Positions 1 to 9,520 of a stretch of 64,000 bases of DNA are shown piece after piece. The notes beneath the pieces were generated by a model. It was not told the origin of the DNA, made no database searches, and saw only the letters and a program-made list of their open reading frames with translations. Positions within the stretch are counted from its first letter, which is position 1. Each line of letters starts with the position of its first letter. Both the position numbers and the translations under genes were made by a program. Location of the stretch: positions 321,002-385,001 of the forward strand of contig NZ_LODL01000021.1 of the NCBI RefSeq assembly GCF_001551835.1, given 5' to 3'. This stretch comes from Dechloromonas denitrificans (GTDB lineage Bacteria > Pseudomonadota > Gammaproteobacteria > Burkholderiales > Rhodocyclaceae).

Positions 1-75
1 GTGACACTCTGTAACCAAGCGAAGCCTTTCTCACGTGCTATATTTCGAGCAAAACAAACCTACTTGAGAACAGCC

Positions 76-1653
76 GTGCAGAATTTTGATGTACTTATCA
101 TAGGCAGCGGTTTGGCCGGACAATCGGCCGCCCTTCGTTTGGCCAAGCATTGTCGTGTCGCCTTGGTCAGCAAACGAAGCCTTGAGGACTCGGCCTCGGG
201 TTGGGCTCAAGGGGGTATTGCGGCAGTTCTCGACAGTCGCGACTCAATTGAAGCGCACATACAAGACACCTTGATCGCCGGCGCCTGGCTCAACGACGAA
301 CCCGCCACCCGCTTCGTTGTTGAAAACGGCCGCCATTCGATCGAATGGTTGATCGAACAGGGGGTGCCCTTCACAAAAGACGACGCCGGCTATCACCTGA
401 CCCGTGAAGGCGGCCACAGTGCTCGCCGAGTTATCCATGTCGCCGACGCCACCGGTCTGGCCGTACAGGATACGCTCACCAAGAAAGTTCGCGCTACGCC
501 GAACATTACGGTCCTCGAAAGCCACATTGCCATTGATCTGATCACCGGCGAAAAACTGGGCACAGGTGAAAACCGTTGCTTCGGAGCCTATGTGCTGGAT
601 AGTCGCAACGGTGAAGTCATCACGATTGGCGCACCCAATACGCTGATCGCCACCGGTGGCGCGGGCAAGGTATACCTTTACACGACCAACCCGGACACCT
701 CCACCGGTGACGGAATTGCGATGGCTTATCGTGCCGGGTGCCGGGTATCGAACATGGAATTTATCCAGTTCCACCCCACCTGCCTCTACCATCCGCAAGC
801 CAAGTCGTTTTTGATTTCCGAAGCCGTGCGCGGGGAAGGCGGGCTTCTGCGCCTGCCCGACGGTACGCGCTTCATGCTGGAACATGACGAACGCGCCGAA
901 CTGGCGCCACGGGATATCGTGGCTCGCGCCATCGACTTTGAAATGAAAAAGCGTGGCCTGGACTGCGTCTTCCTCGATATCTCGCACAAAGGCGAGGATT
1001 TCATTCGCAACCATTTCCCAAATATTCACGCCCGTTGCCTTGAACTTGGCATCGACATCGCCAGCGAGCCAATTCCCGTCGTGCCGGCTGCGCACTACAC
1101 CTGTGGCGGTATCGTCAGCGACCTGAAGGGAAGAACCGATGTCGCAGGCCTATATGTCGCAGGCGAGGCCTCATGCACGGGACTGCACGGCGCCAATCGC
1201 CTGGCCTCGAATTCGTTGCTTGAATGCCTTGTTTTCTCGGAGGCTGCGGTCAACGATATTTTGGCCAGCAAAACGAAAGCACTCCCTACCCTACCCCATT
1301 GGGACGAAAGCCGGGTTACTGATGCCGACGAAGAGGTGGTCATTTCCCACAATTGGGACGAACTGCGTCGTTTCATGTGGGACTATGTGGGCATCGTACG
1401 GACTACCAAACGACTGAAACGCGCCAAGCATCGGATCGGCTTGCTGATGCGTGAAATTGACGAGTTCTATGCCAATTTCCGGGTCAGCCACGACTTGATC
1501 GAGTTACGCAACCTTGTCGCGACTGCAGACTTAATCGTCCGCTGCGCCATGCAACGCAAGGAAAGTCGTGGTTTGCACTTTTCACGCGACTACCCGGAAA
1601 TGCTCGGAAAGGCGAAAAACACCGTTCTCAGGCGTCGTCTGCCGAAGCATTGA
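76..1653 (+). CDS. nadB: L-aspartate oxidase
   Basis: Oxidises L-aspartate to iminoaspartate, the first step of de novo NAD synthesis, as a cytoplasmic flavoprotein working with NadA. The N-terminus shows the FAD-binding GSGLAG fold, then [12 protein letters not shown] and the [11 protein letters not shown] segment typical of the succinate dehydrogenase/NadB flavoprotein family, with the helical C-terminal domain complete to the stop. The frame stays open to base 1, but homology begins at the GTG at 76 ([12 protein letters not shown]), which gives 525 aa, the usual NadB length. Its last 26 bases overlap the end of the convergent ygfX-like gene. No other nad genes are present. Confidence 0.95.
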   Translation: MQNFDVLIIGSGLAGQSAALRLAKHCRVALVSKRSLEDSASGWAQGGIAAVLDSRDSIEAHIQDTLIAGAWLNDEPATRFVVENGRHSIEWLIEQGVPFTKDDAGYHLTREGGHSARRVIHVADATGLAVQDTLTKKVRATPNITVLESHIAIDLITGEKLGTGENRCFGAYVLDSRNGEVITIGAPNTLIATGGAGKVYLYTTNPDTSTGDGIAMAYRAGCRVSNMEFIQFHPTCLYHPQAKSFLISEAVRGEGGLLRLPDGTRFMLEHDERAELAPRDIVARAIDFEMKKRGLDCVFLDISHKGEDFIRNHFPNIHARCLELGIDIASEPIPVVPAAHYTCGGIVSDLKGRTDVAGLYVAGEASCTGLHGANRLASNSLLECLVFSEAAVNDILASKTKALPTLPHWDESRVTDADEEVVISHNWDELRRFMWDYVGIVRTTKRLKRAKHRIGLLMREIDEFYANFRVSHDLIELRNLVATADLIVRCAMQRKESRGLHFSRDYPEMLGKAKNTVLRRRLPKH

Positions 1654-2065
1654 AATCGGCCTGCCAGCGCAGGAAGACACGCAAGCGGCGGAAATCATCC
1701 TCTTTCAAGCCATCGACCGCAGCAATCAATGTAGATTGCTGCTTGGCATCAATTTCAAGGCGAATGATGGTCAGCCATGGATGCACACTCGACCCGGGCA
1801 ATAAGCGGGCCGGGGCAAACGGAGCGCTGGCATCAATGGCAACGGAAATCTGCCCGCTTCGCTCAAGACGTAGCGCCGAGAATCGTGGTGTCAAACCTCG
1901 CCAAGCCATGGCCGCCAGAAACCATGTTGCCACCAGCACAAGCAATTGAGTTGTTATCGCCTGCGGCCAAAGCAGTATCGCCCCACTTGCCGACAATGCA
2001 CTTAAAAGAACAAGCAGATCCAGAAAGCGCGAACGGTGCAGTCCGATGCTGATCGGAAACTGCAC
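1628..2065 (-). CDS. YgfX/CptA-like small membrane protein
   Basis: Small inner-membrane protein of 145 aa with two predicted membrane helices near residues 12-30 and 36-55, followed by a soluble C-terminal half. Size, topology and the phrase [17 protein letters not shown] recall the YgfX (CptA) family, which in E. coli is paired with SdhE (CptB). That pairing was first reported as a toxin-antitoxin and later linked to succinate dehydrogenase flavinylation. The start is GTG at 2065, preceded by AAGGA. It follows fabF by 24 nt, so it is probably the last gene of the fab operon. No SdhE gene lies next to it. The family assignment is by overall resemblance only. Confidence 0.6.
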   Translation of the reverse strand: MQFPISIGLHRSRFLDLLVLLSALSASGAILLWPQAITTQLLVLVATWFLAAMAWRGLTPRFSALRLERSGQISVAIDASAPFAPARLLPGSSVHPWLTIIRLEIDAKQQSTLIAAVDGLKEDDFRRLRVFLRWQADFNASADDA

Positions 2066-2089
2066 CGCTCAATTCCTTGCTGAAGAACG

Positions 2090-3325
2090 TCAGATGCGCT
2101 TGAAGACTAGCGATCCATTGGTTCCACCAAAGCCAAAATTATTTTTCAGGGCGATATCAATCTTCATCGGCCGCGCCACATTGGCACAGTAATCCAGGTC
2201 ACACTCGGGATCCTGGTTGAAGATATTAATGGTTGGTGGAGAAATTTGGTGATGAAGGGCGAGCACCGTGAATAGCGACTCGATGCCACCAGCACCACCC
2301 AGCAGATGGCCGGTCATCGACTTGGTCGAATTGACCACCAATTTGTAGGCAGCATCACCAAAAGCCTGCTTGACCGCATCGGTTTCATTCTTGTCCCCAA
2401 GCGGCGTTGAGGTGCCATGCGCGTTCAAATACTGAACATCGGAAGGCGCCACGCCGGCGTTCCTCAAGGCGTTCAGCATTGATCGACGCGGACCATCCGT
2501 ATTCGGCGCGGTGATGTGATAGGCATCGCCACTCATCCCGTAACCGGACAGTTCTGCGTAAATTTTTGCACCGCGCGCCTTGGCGTGCTCGTACTCTTCC
2601 AGCACCATGACACCGGCACCTTCACCCAGCACGAAGCCATCGCGGTCCTTGTCCCAGGGGCGACTAGCCGTGGCCGGATCATCGTTTCGAGTAGACAACG
2701 CGCGCGCGGCACAGAAACCGCCCATACCCAGCGGGGAAACGGTTGACTCGGCACCACCGGCAACCATTACATCCGCATCACCGTACTCGATGATACGAGC
2801 GGCTTCACCGATCGAATGCGTTCCCGTCGTGCAGGCGGTAACCAGTGCGATATTCGGGCCTTTGAAGCCGAACTGGATCGACAAGTTGCCTGAAATCATG
2901 TTGATGATCGAACCGGGCACGAAAAACGGCGACACCTTGCGCACACCACCGGCGATATATTCGTCTTTGGTTTGCTCAATCAGCGGCAACCCGCCAATGC
3001 CCGAGCCAATAGCGACACCGACTCGTTCGAGATCAGCGACGTTCTCTTTGTCCAGACCGGCATCGCGCACAGCCTGAATGCCTGCCGCCAGGCCGAAATG
3101 GATGAAATGATCCATGCGGCGGGCGTCTTTGGCCGGAATGTACTGAGTAATGTCGAAGTTCTTTACTTCCCCGCCAAACTGGACCGGGAAAGTGGAGGTA
3201 TCGAACTTGGTGATGGGGGCAATGCCGGAGCGGCCAGCCAGAATATTCTGCCAGGCTTCTTCGACGGTGTTTCCGACCGGGCTAACGATACCCAGACCGG
3301 TAATTACGACTCTGCGACGTGCCAA
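2090..3325 (-). CDS. fabF: Beta-ketoacyl-ACP synthase II
   Basis: Elongates acyl-ACP by condensation with malonyl-ACP in type II fatty-acid synthesis. The thiolase-fold protein carries the active-site Cys at about residue 165 in TACTTGTH, the first His in [11 protein letters not shown] and the second in [13 protein letters not shown], giving the Cys-His-His triad of KAS I/II. I place the start at TTG 3325 ([10 protein letters not shown]), 6 nt after a GGAG ribosome-binding site; an upstream ATG at 3352 has no such site. This gives 411 aa, close to E. coli FabF (413). It is separated from acpP by a strong hairpin. Confidence 0.96.
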   Translation of the reverse strand: MARRRVVITGLGIVSPVGNTVEEAWQNILAGRSGIAPITKFDTSTFPVQFGGEVKNFDITQYIPAKDARRMDHFIHFGLAAGIQAVRDAGLDKENVADLERVGVAIGSGIGGLPLIEQTKDEYIAGGVRKVSPFFVPGSIINMISGNLSIQFGFKGPNIALVTACTTGTHSIGEAARIIEYGDADVMVAGGAESTVSPLGMGGFCAARALSTRNDDPATASRPWDKDRDGFVLGEGAGVMVLEEYEHAKARGAKIYAELSGYGMSGDAYHITAPNTDGPRRSMLNALRNAGVAPSDVQYLNAHGTSTPLGDKNETDAVKQAFGDAAYKLVVNSTKSMTGHLLGGAGGIESLFTVLALHHQISPPTINIFNQDPECDLDYCANVARPMKIDIALKNNFGFGGTNGSLVFKRI

Positions 3326-3348
3326 GGTGCACTCCGAAAGCAAATGTA

Positions 3349-3377
3349 GCAAGGCCGGCCATGGGGGCCGGCCTTGC
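3349..3377 (-). promoter_or_regulatory. Intercistronic hairpin between acpP and fabF
   Basis: A perfect 12-bp inverted repeat, GCAAGGCCGGCC and its complement, separated by 5 bases. It lies between the acpP stop and the fabF ribosome-binding site. In the sense RNA it is followed by TACATTTG, not a U-run, so it looks more like a 3'-end stabiliser, pause or partial terminator than a full terminator. It may let acpP mRNA accumulate above fabF mRNA. Confidence 0.6.
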
Positions 3378-3397
3378 CTGGGTCAACCAGAATTGGA

Positions 3398-3634
3398 TTA
3401 TTTCTTGTTGGCGAGGATGAAATCGACAGCCTGCTGGACCGTGGTGATCTTTTCTGCCTGGTCGTCAGGGATTTCGCACTCGAATTCTTCTTCCAGCGCC
3501 ATGACCAGTTCAACGGTATCCAGGGAATCCGCGCCCAGATCGTCCACGAAGGAAGACTCATTCTTGATGTCTGCTTCGTTCACGCCCAGTTGTTCGGCGA
3601 CGATCTTTTTGACGCGCTCTACGATGTTATCCAT
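3398..3634 (-). CDS. acpP: Acyl carrier protein
   Basis: Carries growing acyl chains on a 4'-phosphopantetheine arm during fatty-acid and lipid A precursor synthesis. The 78-aa acidic protein has the modification site Ser37 in the GADSLDTVE motif and standard four-helix ACP spacing. A strong GGAAGGAG ribosome-binding site precedes the ATG. A weak promoter-like pair (TTTCCT, 17 nt, TAAACT) sits in the 73-nt gap after fabG, which fits the extra acpP transcription known in other bacteria, but I would not rely on it. Confidence 0.98.
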   Translation of the reverse strand: MDNIVERVKKIVAEQLGVNEADIKNESSFVDDLGADSLDTVELVMALEEEFECEIPDDQAEKITTVQQAVDFILANKK

Positions 3635-3707
3635 TAGAAAAACTCCTTCCCCTCAGGGGTACGAAAAAAAACGTTACAAGTTTACCAAAAGCCGAGGCTT
3701 CAGGAAA

Positions 3708-4448
3708 TCAATCCATGAACATACCGCCATTCACATGCACGGTTGTGCCTGTGACATAGGCGGCTGCCGGGGATACGAGAAAACCAACAGTACCGGCAAT
3801 GTCTTCCGGCGTCCCAGCCCTGCCGAGGGGGATTGAAGCCAGCATTGCCTGCTTCTGCTCCTCCGTCAGAGCATGGGTCATATCTGTTGCAATAAAACCA
3901 GGGGCGACGCAATTTACAGTGATGTTACGACTACCCAATTCACGAGCCAAAGAGCGGCTCATGCCAGCCACCCCAGCCTTTGCCGCGCAATAATTAGCCT
4001 GCCCAGCATTGCCGGAGTAACCGACTACCGATGTGATATTAACAATGCGACCAAAGCGGGCCTTCATCATGCCACGCATCACGCCACGCGACAGTCGGAA
4101 TACGGCCTTAAGATTGGTGTCGATCACCGCATCCCAGTCATCATCTCCCATCCGCATCGCCAGGTTATCGCGGGTGATACCTGCATTATTGACGAGGATG
4201 GAGATGGCACCGTACTCCTTGCTCAAGGCAGCAAGCGTCGCATCAGTCTGTGCCGCATCGCAAACATTCAACACAATTCCCTTGCCCTTGATCGATGCTT
4301 CAGCAAGATAGGCAGAAATCTTGGCAGCGCCATCTTCGCTGGTCGCAGTCCCGATGACGGTAGCTCCCTGCTTGCCAAGTTCCAACGCTATCGCGCGACC
4401 AATGCCACGGGTAGCTCCTGTAACAAGTGCGATATTGCTACTCAGCAT
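3708..4448 (-). CDS. fabG: 3-oxoacyl-ACP reductase
   Basis: NADPH-dependent reduction of 3-oxoacyl-ACP to 3-hydroxyacyl-ACP. The 246-aa short-chain dehydrogenase has the nucleotide-binding TGATRGIGRA motif at the N-terminus, NNAGITRDN, and the catalytic Ser in ITSVVGYSGNAGQ followed by YCAAK (Tyr-x3-Lys). The C-terminus TVHVNGGMFMD is typical of FabG. It starts 3 nt after the fabD stop, so the two are translationally close. Confidence 0.98.
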   Translation of the reverse strand: MLSSNIALVTGATRGIGRAIALELGKQGATVIGTATSEDGAAKISAYLAEASIKGKGIVLNVCDAAQTDATLAALSKEYGAISILVNNAGITRDNLAMRMGDDDWDAVIDTNLKAVFRLSRGVMRGMMKARFGRIVNITSVVGYSGNAGQANYCAAKAGVAGMSRSLARELGSRNITVNCVAPGFIATDMTHALTEEQKQAMLASIPLGRAGTPEDIAGTVGFLVSPAAAYVTGTTVHVNGGMFMD

Positions 4449-4451
4449 TGT

Positions 4452-5378
4452 TCACTCCAGGTTCAGATTTGCATCGATGGCGGCAGCATCAGCCAAGGCA
4501 ACGCCGGTGACACCGTCGGCACAACGCTTGGTCAGTCCAGCCAAAACCTTGCCCGGACCACATTCCGCAACCGTTGTTACCCCCAAGCCCGCCATCGATT
4601 GAATAGTCTCAACCCAGCGCACCGGATTGTAGGCCTGGCGGACCAATGCATCCTTGATCCGAGCCGGGTCATTTTCAATCGCCACGTCCACATTATTGAT
4701 GACCGGAATCTGTGGCGCATTCAGCGTCAGCTCGGCCAGCCGGGCCGCCAGCTTGTCAGCCGCCGGACGAATCAAGGAAGAATGAAATGGCGCGGAAACC
4801 GGCAGGGCCTTTGCCATCTTGGCACCACGTGCCTTGCAGGCGTCCATGGCGCGCTCAACTGCCGCTTTGTGACCAGCAATTACCGTCTGGCCATTGGCAT
4901 TGAAATTGACTGGCTCGACCACTTCACCTTGCGCCGCCTCGGCACAAGCCGCAACGATGCCTGCGTTATCCAGGCCAAGAATAGCTGCCATAGCACCCGT
5001 ACCGACCGGGACAGCTTCCTGCATGGCAGCCGCCCGCAAGCGAACCAGGGGCACGGCATCCTTCAACTCGATGACACCGGCAACCACCAGTGCGGAATAT
5101 TCACCCAGGCTGTGCCCAGCCACCAGCGCAGGCTTCCGCCCGCCTTTCTCTTGCCAGAGCCGCCATGCAGCCACCCCTGCGGTCAACATCACTGGCTGCG
5201 TGTTTACCGTTTGGGTCAAGACTTCTGCGGGGCCTTCAGCAACCATGGCCCAGAGATCCTCGCCAAGCGCGGCCGAAGCTTGTTCAAAGGTGGCGCGGAC
5301 TACGGCAGCGTCACCGTAAGCCGACATCATGCCAACGCTCTGCGAGCCTTGGCCGGGAAATACGAAAGCAAAAGACAT
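4452..5378 (-). CDS. fabD: Malonyl-CoA:ACP transacylase
   Basis: Transfers malonyl from CoA to ACP, supplying the extender unit for fatty-acid elongation. The 308-aa protein begins SFAFVFPGQGSQ, carries the nucleophile Ser in GHSLGEYSALV and the catalytic His in APFHSSLI, and ends with the GPGKVLAGLTKR segment typical of FabD. It lies between fabH (17-nt gap) and fabG (3-nt gap) on the same strand. Confidence 0.98.
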   Translation of the reverse strand: MSFAFVFPGQGSQSVGMMSAYGDAAVVRATFEQASAALGEDLWAMVAEGPAEVLTQTVNTQPVMLTAGVAAWRLWQEKGGRKPALVAGHSLGEYSALVVAGVIELKDAVPLVRLRAAAMQEAVPVGTGAMAAILGLDNAGIVAACAEAAQGEVVEPVNFNANGQTVIAGHKAAVERAMDACKARGAKMAKALPVSAPFHSSLIRPAADKLAARLAELTLNAPQIPVINNVDVAIENDPARIKDALVRQAYNPVRWVETIQSMAGLGVTTVAECGPGKVLAGLTKRCADGVTGVALADAAAIDANLNLE

Positions 5379-5395
5379 TCTCTACGTTTCCTGTA

Positions 5396-6355
5396 TCAGA
5401 ATTCGATGAGGGCTGCGCCCCAGGTAAAACCGCCGCCAACCCCTTCCAGCAGAACCTTTTGGCCACGCTGAATGCGTCCGTCACGCACCGCCTCGTCCAG
5501 TGCCAGCGGCACGGATGCGGCAGAGGTATTGCCATGCCGATCCACCGTCACAATCACATTTTCGCGATTGATACCGAGCCTCTTGCCCGTGGCCTCAATG
5601 ATGCGGATATTGGCCTGATGCGGAATCAGCCAGTCCACGTCACCGGTTTCAATTCCAGCCACATGGCAAACCTCTTCGGCTATTTCAGCCAGCACGCGAA
5701 CAGCGAACTTGAAAACAGCCTGCCCATCCATACGCAGGAAAGGATCGCCGGTGACTTGACCGCCGCAAATCTGCCCAGGGACATTCAAAATACCGCTCTG
5801 GCTGCCATCGGCGTGCATTGCGGTAGCGATGATTCCGGGCTTTTCCGAAGCTTCGAGCACGACAGCGCCGGCGCCATCGCCAAAGAGAACACAGGTGCCT
5901 CGATCGCTCCAGTCGAGGATGCGTGAGAACACCTCGGCGCCAATCACCAACGCCTTTTTGTGGCTGCCTGAGCGAATGAACTTGTCGGCAATCCCCAAGG
6001 CATAGGTAAAGCCACTGCAAACTGCTTGCACATCGAATGCAGCAGCCCCCTTATTACCCAGTCGGCCCTGAATCAGGCAAGCCGTGCTGGGAAAGATGAA
6101 ATCGGGCGTCGAGGTGGCAACGATGATCAAATCGATTTCGCCCGCCGCCACCCCGGCCATCTCCAGAGCACGCTGCGCTGCGATCAGCCCCAACTCGCTG
6201 GAGGTCGTACCTGCATCTGCCAAGTAACGACTGCGGATGCCAGTACGAGTAACAATCCACTCATCATTGGTCTCAATGCCGCGTGCGGCAAGGTCGTTGT
6301 TGCTGACAGGACTTCCCGGAAGGCAACTGCCGGTACCGATCAAACGTGCGTACAT
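5396..6355 (-). CDS. fabH: Beta-ketoacyl-ACP synthase III
   Basis: Starts fatty-acid synthesis by condensing acetyl-CoA with malonyl-ACP. The 319-aa thiolase-fold protein shows the nucleophile Cys in [11 protein letters not shown], His in [10 protein letters not shown] and Asn in [13 protein letters not shown], the Cys-His-Asn triad that separates KAS III from FabF. Length matches E. coli FabH (317). The ATG directly abuts the plsX stop codon with no intervening base. Confidence 0.98.
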   Translation of the reverse strand: MYARLIGTGSCLPGSPVSNNDLAARGIETNDEWIVTRTGIRSRYLADAGTTSSELGLIAAQRALEMAGVAAGEIDLIIVATSTPDFIFPSTACLIQGRLGNKGAAAFDVQAVCSGFTYALGIADKFIRSGSHKKALVIGAEVFSRILDWSDRGTCVLFGDGAGAVVLEASEKPGIIATAMHADGSQSGILNVPGQICGGQVTGDPFLRMDGQAVFKFAVRVLAEIAEEVCHVAGIETGDVDWLIPHQANIRIIEATGKRLGINRENVIVTVDRHGNTSAASVPLALDEAVRDGRIQRGQKVLLEGVGGGFTWGAALIEF

Positions 6356-7375
6356 TCAGACATTCTCCACAGCAATGGCTTGAGCCTGGGTCAGGCGCCC
6401 GGTGATGCGTTCAAGAACCCGGTTCTCCACCGCCTCGTACGCACGGGAAATAGCATTCCCAAAGGACAGAACATCGGCAGAACCGTGACTCTTCACCGAA
6501 ATACCTTTAAGGCCGAGAAGAATGGCACCGTTGTAACGCCGGTGGTCAAAACGCTTCTTGAAATTATTAAGAACCGATATGGCGATCAATGCCGCAATCT
6601 TGGTTAACCAATTGCGCTTGAATTCGCTACGCAGCGAGGATGCCAGCATTTGCGCCAGGCCTTCCGAAGTCTTCAGGGCGACATTGCCGACAAAACCGTC
6701 GCAAACAATGACATCGGCCTCGCCCTTGTAAATCCCGTCGCCTTCGACATTGCCCACGAAGTTCAGATCGGAAGCACGCAGCAACTCGGCCGCCGCTTTG
6801 ACGACTTCATTGCCTTTGATCTCTTCTTCGCCAATATTGAGGATGCCGACCGTCGGCCTATCCTTGTGCTCCATGGCTGAGACCAGCATGGCCCCCATGA
6901 TACCGAACTGCAGCAAATGCTCTGGACCGCAATCGACGTTGGCACCGAGGTCCAGCATATGGGTGTGACCGTTAATGGTCGGCAATGGCGCGCAAATTGC
7001 CGGGCGCTCAATGCCAGGCAGCATCTTGAGCACAAAACGGGAAATTGCCATCAGCGCGCCAGTGTTTCCGGCAGAAACGCACGCGTCCGCCTCCCCTGCT
7101 TTAACGAGGTTGATGGCGACACGCATGGACGAGTCTTTTTTATTGCGCAGGGCGAGCGCCGGCGACTCGTCCATCCCCACAATCTCTGAGGCATGAACGA
7201 TACGTAGACGAGGATTATCGACCTGAGACCCAAGCAACGGACGCAAAACATCCTCCTGACCAACAAGGATCAGCTTTGCTGCCGGATACTCCACAAGAAA
7301 ATGGATAGCCGACGGAACCGTCACTGACGGACCGTGGTCACCCCCCATGCAATCAATAGCAATGCGGGCTGTCAT
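6356..7375 (-). CDS. plsX: Phosphate acyltransferase
   Basis: Converts acyl-ACP to acyl-phosphate, the donor PlsY uses for glycerol-3-phosphate acylation, and so links the fab genes to phospholipid synthesis. The 339-aa protein starts [19 protein letters not shown] and contains [20 protein letters not shown] and [16 protein letters not shown] ([16 protein letters not shown]) segments diagnostic of PlsX. It follows rpmF with a terminator-like hairpin in between, and fabH begins at the very next base. Confidence 0.97.
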   Translation of the reverse strand: MTARIAIDCMGGDHGPSVTVPSAIHFLVEYPAAKLILVGQEDVLRPLLGSQVDNPRLRIVHASEIVGMDESPALALRNKKDSSMRVAINLVKAGEADACVSAGNTGALMAISRFVLKMLPGIERPAICAPLPTINGHTHMLDLGANVDCGPEHLLQFGIMGAMLVSAMEHKDRPTVGILNIGEEEIKGNEVVKAAAELLRASDLNFVGNVEGDGIYKGEADVIVCDGFVGNVALKTSEGLAQMLASSLRSEFKRNWLTKIAALIAISVLNNFKKRFDHRRYNGAILLGLKGISVKSHGSADVLSFGNAISRAYEAVENRVLERITGRLTQAQAIAVENV

Positions 7376-7384
7376 GGCAAAAGA

Positions 7385-7419
7385 AAAGGCAGGCGGCTCA
7401 CCAGGAACCGCCTGCCTTT
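7385..7419 (-). terminator. Terminator-like hairpin between rpmF and plsX
   Basis: A perfect 12-bp stem (AAAGGCAGGCGG and its complement) around an 11-nt loop. In the rpmF sense strand it is followed by TCTTTTG, a modest U-run. It sits inside the operon, just upstream of the plsX start, so it probably terminates part of the yceD-rpmF transcripts and lowers downstream fab expression. It also overlaps the plsX ribosome-binding region. Confidence 0.65.
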
Positions 7420-7429
7420 CTATGAACGA

Positions 7430-7609
7430 TTACTCGCCCTTGGCCTTCAGGACCTTCTTGCCACGGTAGAAACCGTTGGGGGAAATGTGGTGACGCAGAT
7501 GCGTCTCACCAGTCGTCGGCTCAACGGCCAGCGGCGGGTTAACCAGGAAGTCGTGAGCGCGATGCATGCCACGCTTGGAAGGGGATTTTTTGTTCTGCTG
7601 AACGGCCAT
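7430..7609 (-). CDS. rpmF: 50S ribosomal protein L32
   Basis: A 59-aa basic protein of the large ribosomal subunit. The sequence [20 protein letters not shown] is the canonical L32 N-terminus, followed by the [20 protein letters not shown] core. This version lacks the zinc-binding cysteines found in some L32 paralogues. The position between yceD and plsX is the conserved arrangement in beta- and gammaproteobacteria. Confidence 0.97.
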   Translation of the reverse strand: MAVQQNKKSPSKRGMHRAHDFLVNPPLAVEPTTGETHLRHHISPNGFYRGKKVLKAKGE

Positions 7610-7627
7610 GTTGATACTCCAAAAAAA

Positions 7628-8116
7628 TCAGTTCGGCTTGCCTTTAAGCCCCGACAACGCGGCAAACGGATTAATCCGCTCACCAGCACCGGCGGCACCA
7701 GGCAAACCACATTTTTCGTGCCGCGGCGCGACTGGCAGGGCCAGGAGAATTTCATCCTCCACCAATTCGGCCACATTCAGTTCGCCCGCCACCGGCAGGA
7801 AATCACGAGTGTCGTCTTCCAGCTCATCTTGCGACATATCGGCACCTTCCGGAACAATCTCCAGCAGGCTATCGACATCAAGATCAAAAGGGATGGCTTC
7901 CAGGCAGCGCTGGCAGGCCAGCGGCAGCAAACCGGTAACCACCAGATGCAGCAGATGCTCACCACGCTCGCCCTTGAAACCATGAAGCCGGAAACTCACC
8001 TCTCCCGAAACTTCTGCCAGCAAATCCTGCAGGCGTTCCAAACTGGAGATCGCCAGCGTTCCCTCGAGAACACGGCCATCTCTGGCAAACATGAAAGCGT
8101 CCGAAATCCTTTTCAC
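7628..8116 (-). CDS. yceD: YceD/DUF177 family protein
   Basis: Member of the YceD (DUF177) family encoded upstream of rpmF across proteobacteria. Family members have been linked to 23S rRNA accumulation, but the mechanism is not settled. The 162-aa protein has the family cysteine motif LACQRCLEA, an acidic stretch (DELEDDTRDFLPV) and a late CGLPG cysteine. I choose the GTG at 8116 (MKRISDAFMFARDGR): it places the family core near the N-terminus and lies about 22 nt after the predicted transcription start. The frame is open further upstream to 8236 but without similarity. Confidence 0.9.
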   Translation of the reverse strand: MKRISDAFMFARDGRVLEGTLAISSLERLQDLLAEVSGEVSFRLHGFKGERGEHLLHLVVTGLLPLACQRCLEAIPFDLDVDSLLEIVPEGADMSQDELEDDTRDFLPVAGELNVAELVEDEILLALPVAPRHEKCGLPGAAGAGERINPFAALSGLKGKPN

Positions 8117-8144
8117 TTTTGAGCTGTTGCGACTTAAACGCGAG

Positions 8145-8173
8145 ATGATATTATTTTTGGCTTTCCAAGTCAA
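8145..8173 (-). promoter_or_regulatory. Sigma-70 promoter of the yceD-rpmF-plsX-fab operon
   Basis: On the minus strand, TTGACT (8173-8168) and TATCAT (8150-8145) are separated by exactly 17 nt. Each box differs from the consensus by one base. The predicted start near 8138 leaves a leader of about 22 nt before the yceD GTG. The divergent maf gene shares the intergenic region. Confidence 0.75.
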
Positions 8174-8227
8174 AACAAAGTGCCGCTTCAAGAAGTCAGC
8201 GCAACACCTTGTTGTATTGAAACTTTC

Positions 8228-8812
8228 ATGCCCCAAACCCTGATCCTCGCCTCAACCTCTCCGTATCGCCGCGAACTCCTTGCCCGGCTTGGCCTCCCTT
8301 TCCAGGTAGCCAACCCCCAAACGGACGAGACACCATTACCCGCTGAACCACCCGAGGCCATGGCCCTTCGCCTATCCGAAGCCAAGGCTCGCGCCGTTGC
8401 AGACAGCTTTCCCGACGCACTCATTATCGGTAGCGACCAGGTTGCCACGGTAGACGGAAAAATATATGGAAAACCAGGCACCCATGAGCGGGCCGTCGAT
8501 CAATTGCGCAACCTTTCCGGCAAGACCGTCAATTTTTTTACCGGGTTATGCCTGTACAACGCCCGCACCGGGCAAGCCGAAGTGCGTGGCATACCAACAC
8601 TGGTCAGCTTTCGCCATCTAAGCGACAGCGAGATTGAAAACTACCTGCGCCGTGAGCCTGCCTACAATTGTGCCGGCTCAGCCAAATCGGAAGGACTGGG
8701 CATTGCCCTGCTGAGCAAAATGCAGGGCGAGGATCCGAATGCACTGGTCGGTTTGCCGCTGATCGCACTGTGCGACCTCTTGCGCAATCAGGGCCTGGAA
8801 ATTCTGCAATGA
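8228..8812 (+). CDS. yceF: Maf/YceF-type nucleotide pyrophosphatase
   Basis: House-cleaning pyrophosphatase of the Maf family; the YceF branch acts on m7GTP. The 194-aa protein has the N-terminal [14 protein letters not shown] motif, the [14 protein letters not shown] catalytic region and the [10 protein letters not shown]-terminal segment. The start chosen is the ATG at 8228; an in-frame start at 8180 has no family similarity. It is divergent from yceD, as in E. coli. Its stop overlaps the next gene's ATG. Confidence 0.92.
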   Translation: MPQTLILASTSPYRRELLARLGLPFQVANPQTDETPLPAEPPEAMALRLSEAKARAVADSFPDALIIGSDQVATVDGKIYGKPGTHERAVDQLRNLSGKTVNFFTGLCLYNARTGQAEVRGIPTLVSFRHLSDSEIENYLRREPAYNCAGSAKSEGLGIALLSKMQGEDPNALVGLPLIALCDLLRNQGLEILQ

Positions 8813-9516
8813 CCGGCACGCTATTCCTGATTCCGGTTCCACTGGGACCAACCCCCCCCATCCAATCATTGCCCGCCAACGTACTGACCACCATTCGCCC
8901 ACTGACCCACTTTGTCGTCGAACAGGCAAAGACAGCGCGCGCCTTTCTGAAAGCAGCAGGAACCGACAAACCCCTGCAGGAGCTGCAACTCGAGGAGCTG
9001 AACGAGCACACTAAAGCCGATGCACTGGACCGCCTGTTGGCACCGCTGCGCGCCGGCAACGACGTCGGCCTGCTTTCCGAGGCTGGCTGCCCCGCCGTCG
9101 CCGACCCGGGCGCCGATCTTGTCGCACTAGCCCAAAATGAAGGCATTCGGGTCGCACCACTAATTGGCCCGTCGTCACTATTGCTGGCCCTGATGGCTTC
9201 CGGACTAAACGGCCAACGCTTCGCATTTCAAGGCTATTTACCCGCAAAGGATGGCGAGCGCAGCAAGGCGCTACAGGATCTTGAGAGCGAATCGCGCAAG
9301 CGCAAGCAGACCCAACTCTTCATTGAAACCCCTTATCGCAATCGCGCCATGTACGACTCCATTCTGCAGGCTTGCCAGCCGACAACCCGGCTGAGTGTGG
9401 CGACCGACCTGACATTGCCCGGCGAGTCGGTGGTGACGCGCACAATCCAGCAATGGAAAAAGCAAACGCCGCCCGAAATCGAGCGGCGTCCGACGGTATT
9501 TCTACTGCTGGCCTGA
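8809..9516 (+). CDS. RsmI-related SAM-dependent methyltransferase
   Basis: Tetrapyrrole-methylase-fold methyltransferase related to RsmI, which 2'-O-methylates C1402 of 16S rRNA. At 235 aa it is shorter than RsmI (about 285) and belongs to the sister group found beside maf in betaproteobacteria. It shows [10 protein letters not shown], the [18 protein letters not shown] glycine-rich SAM loop and [14 protein letters not shown]. The ATG at 8809 overlaps the maf stop (ATGA), so translation is coupled. The exact substrate is not known from sequence. Confidence 0.85.
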   Translation: MTGTLFLIPVPLGPTPPIQSLPANVLTTIRPLTHFVVEQAKTARAFLKAAGTDKPLQELQLEELNEHTKADALDRLLAPLRAGNDVGLLSEAGCPAVADPGADLVALAQNEGIRVAPLIGPSSLLLALMASGLNGQRFAFQGYLPAKDGERSKALQDLESESRKRKQTQLFIETPYRNRAMYDSILQACQPTTRLSVATDLTLPGESVVTRTIQQWKKQTPPEIERRPTVFLLLA

Positions 9517-9520
9517 ACTC

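Noticed and set aside
3873..5471. Long open frame on the plus strand (532 codons) opposite fabG and fabD
   Set aside because: Lies antisense to clear fab genes, has no recognisable motifs and arises from the GC-rich codon bias of the real genes.
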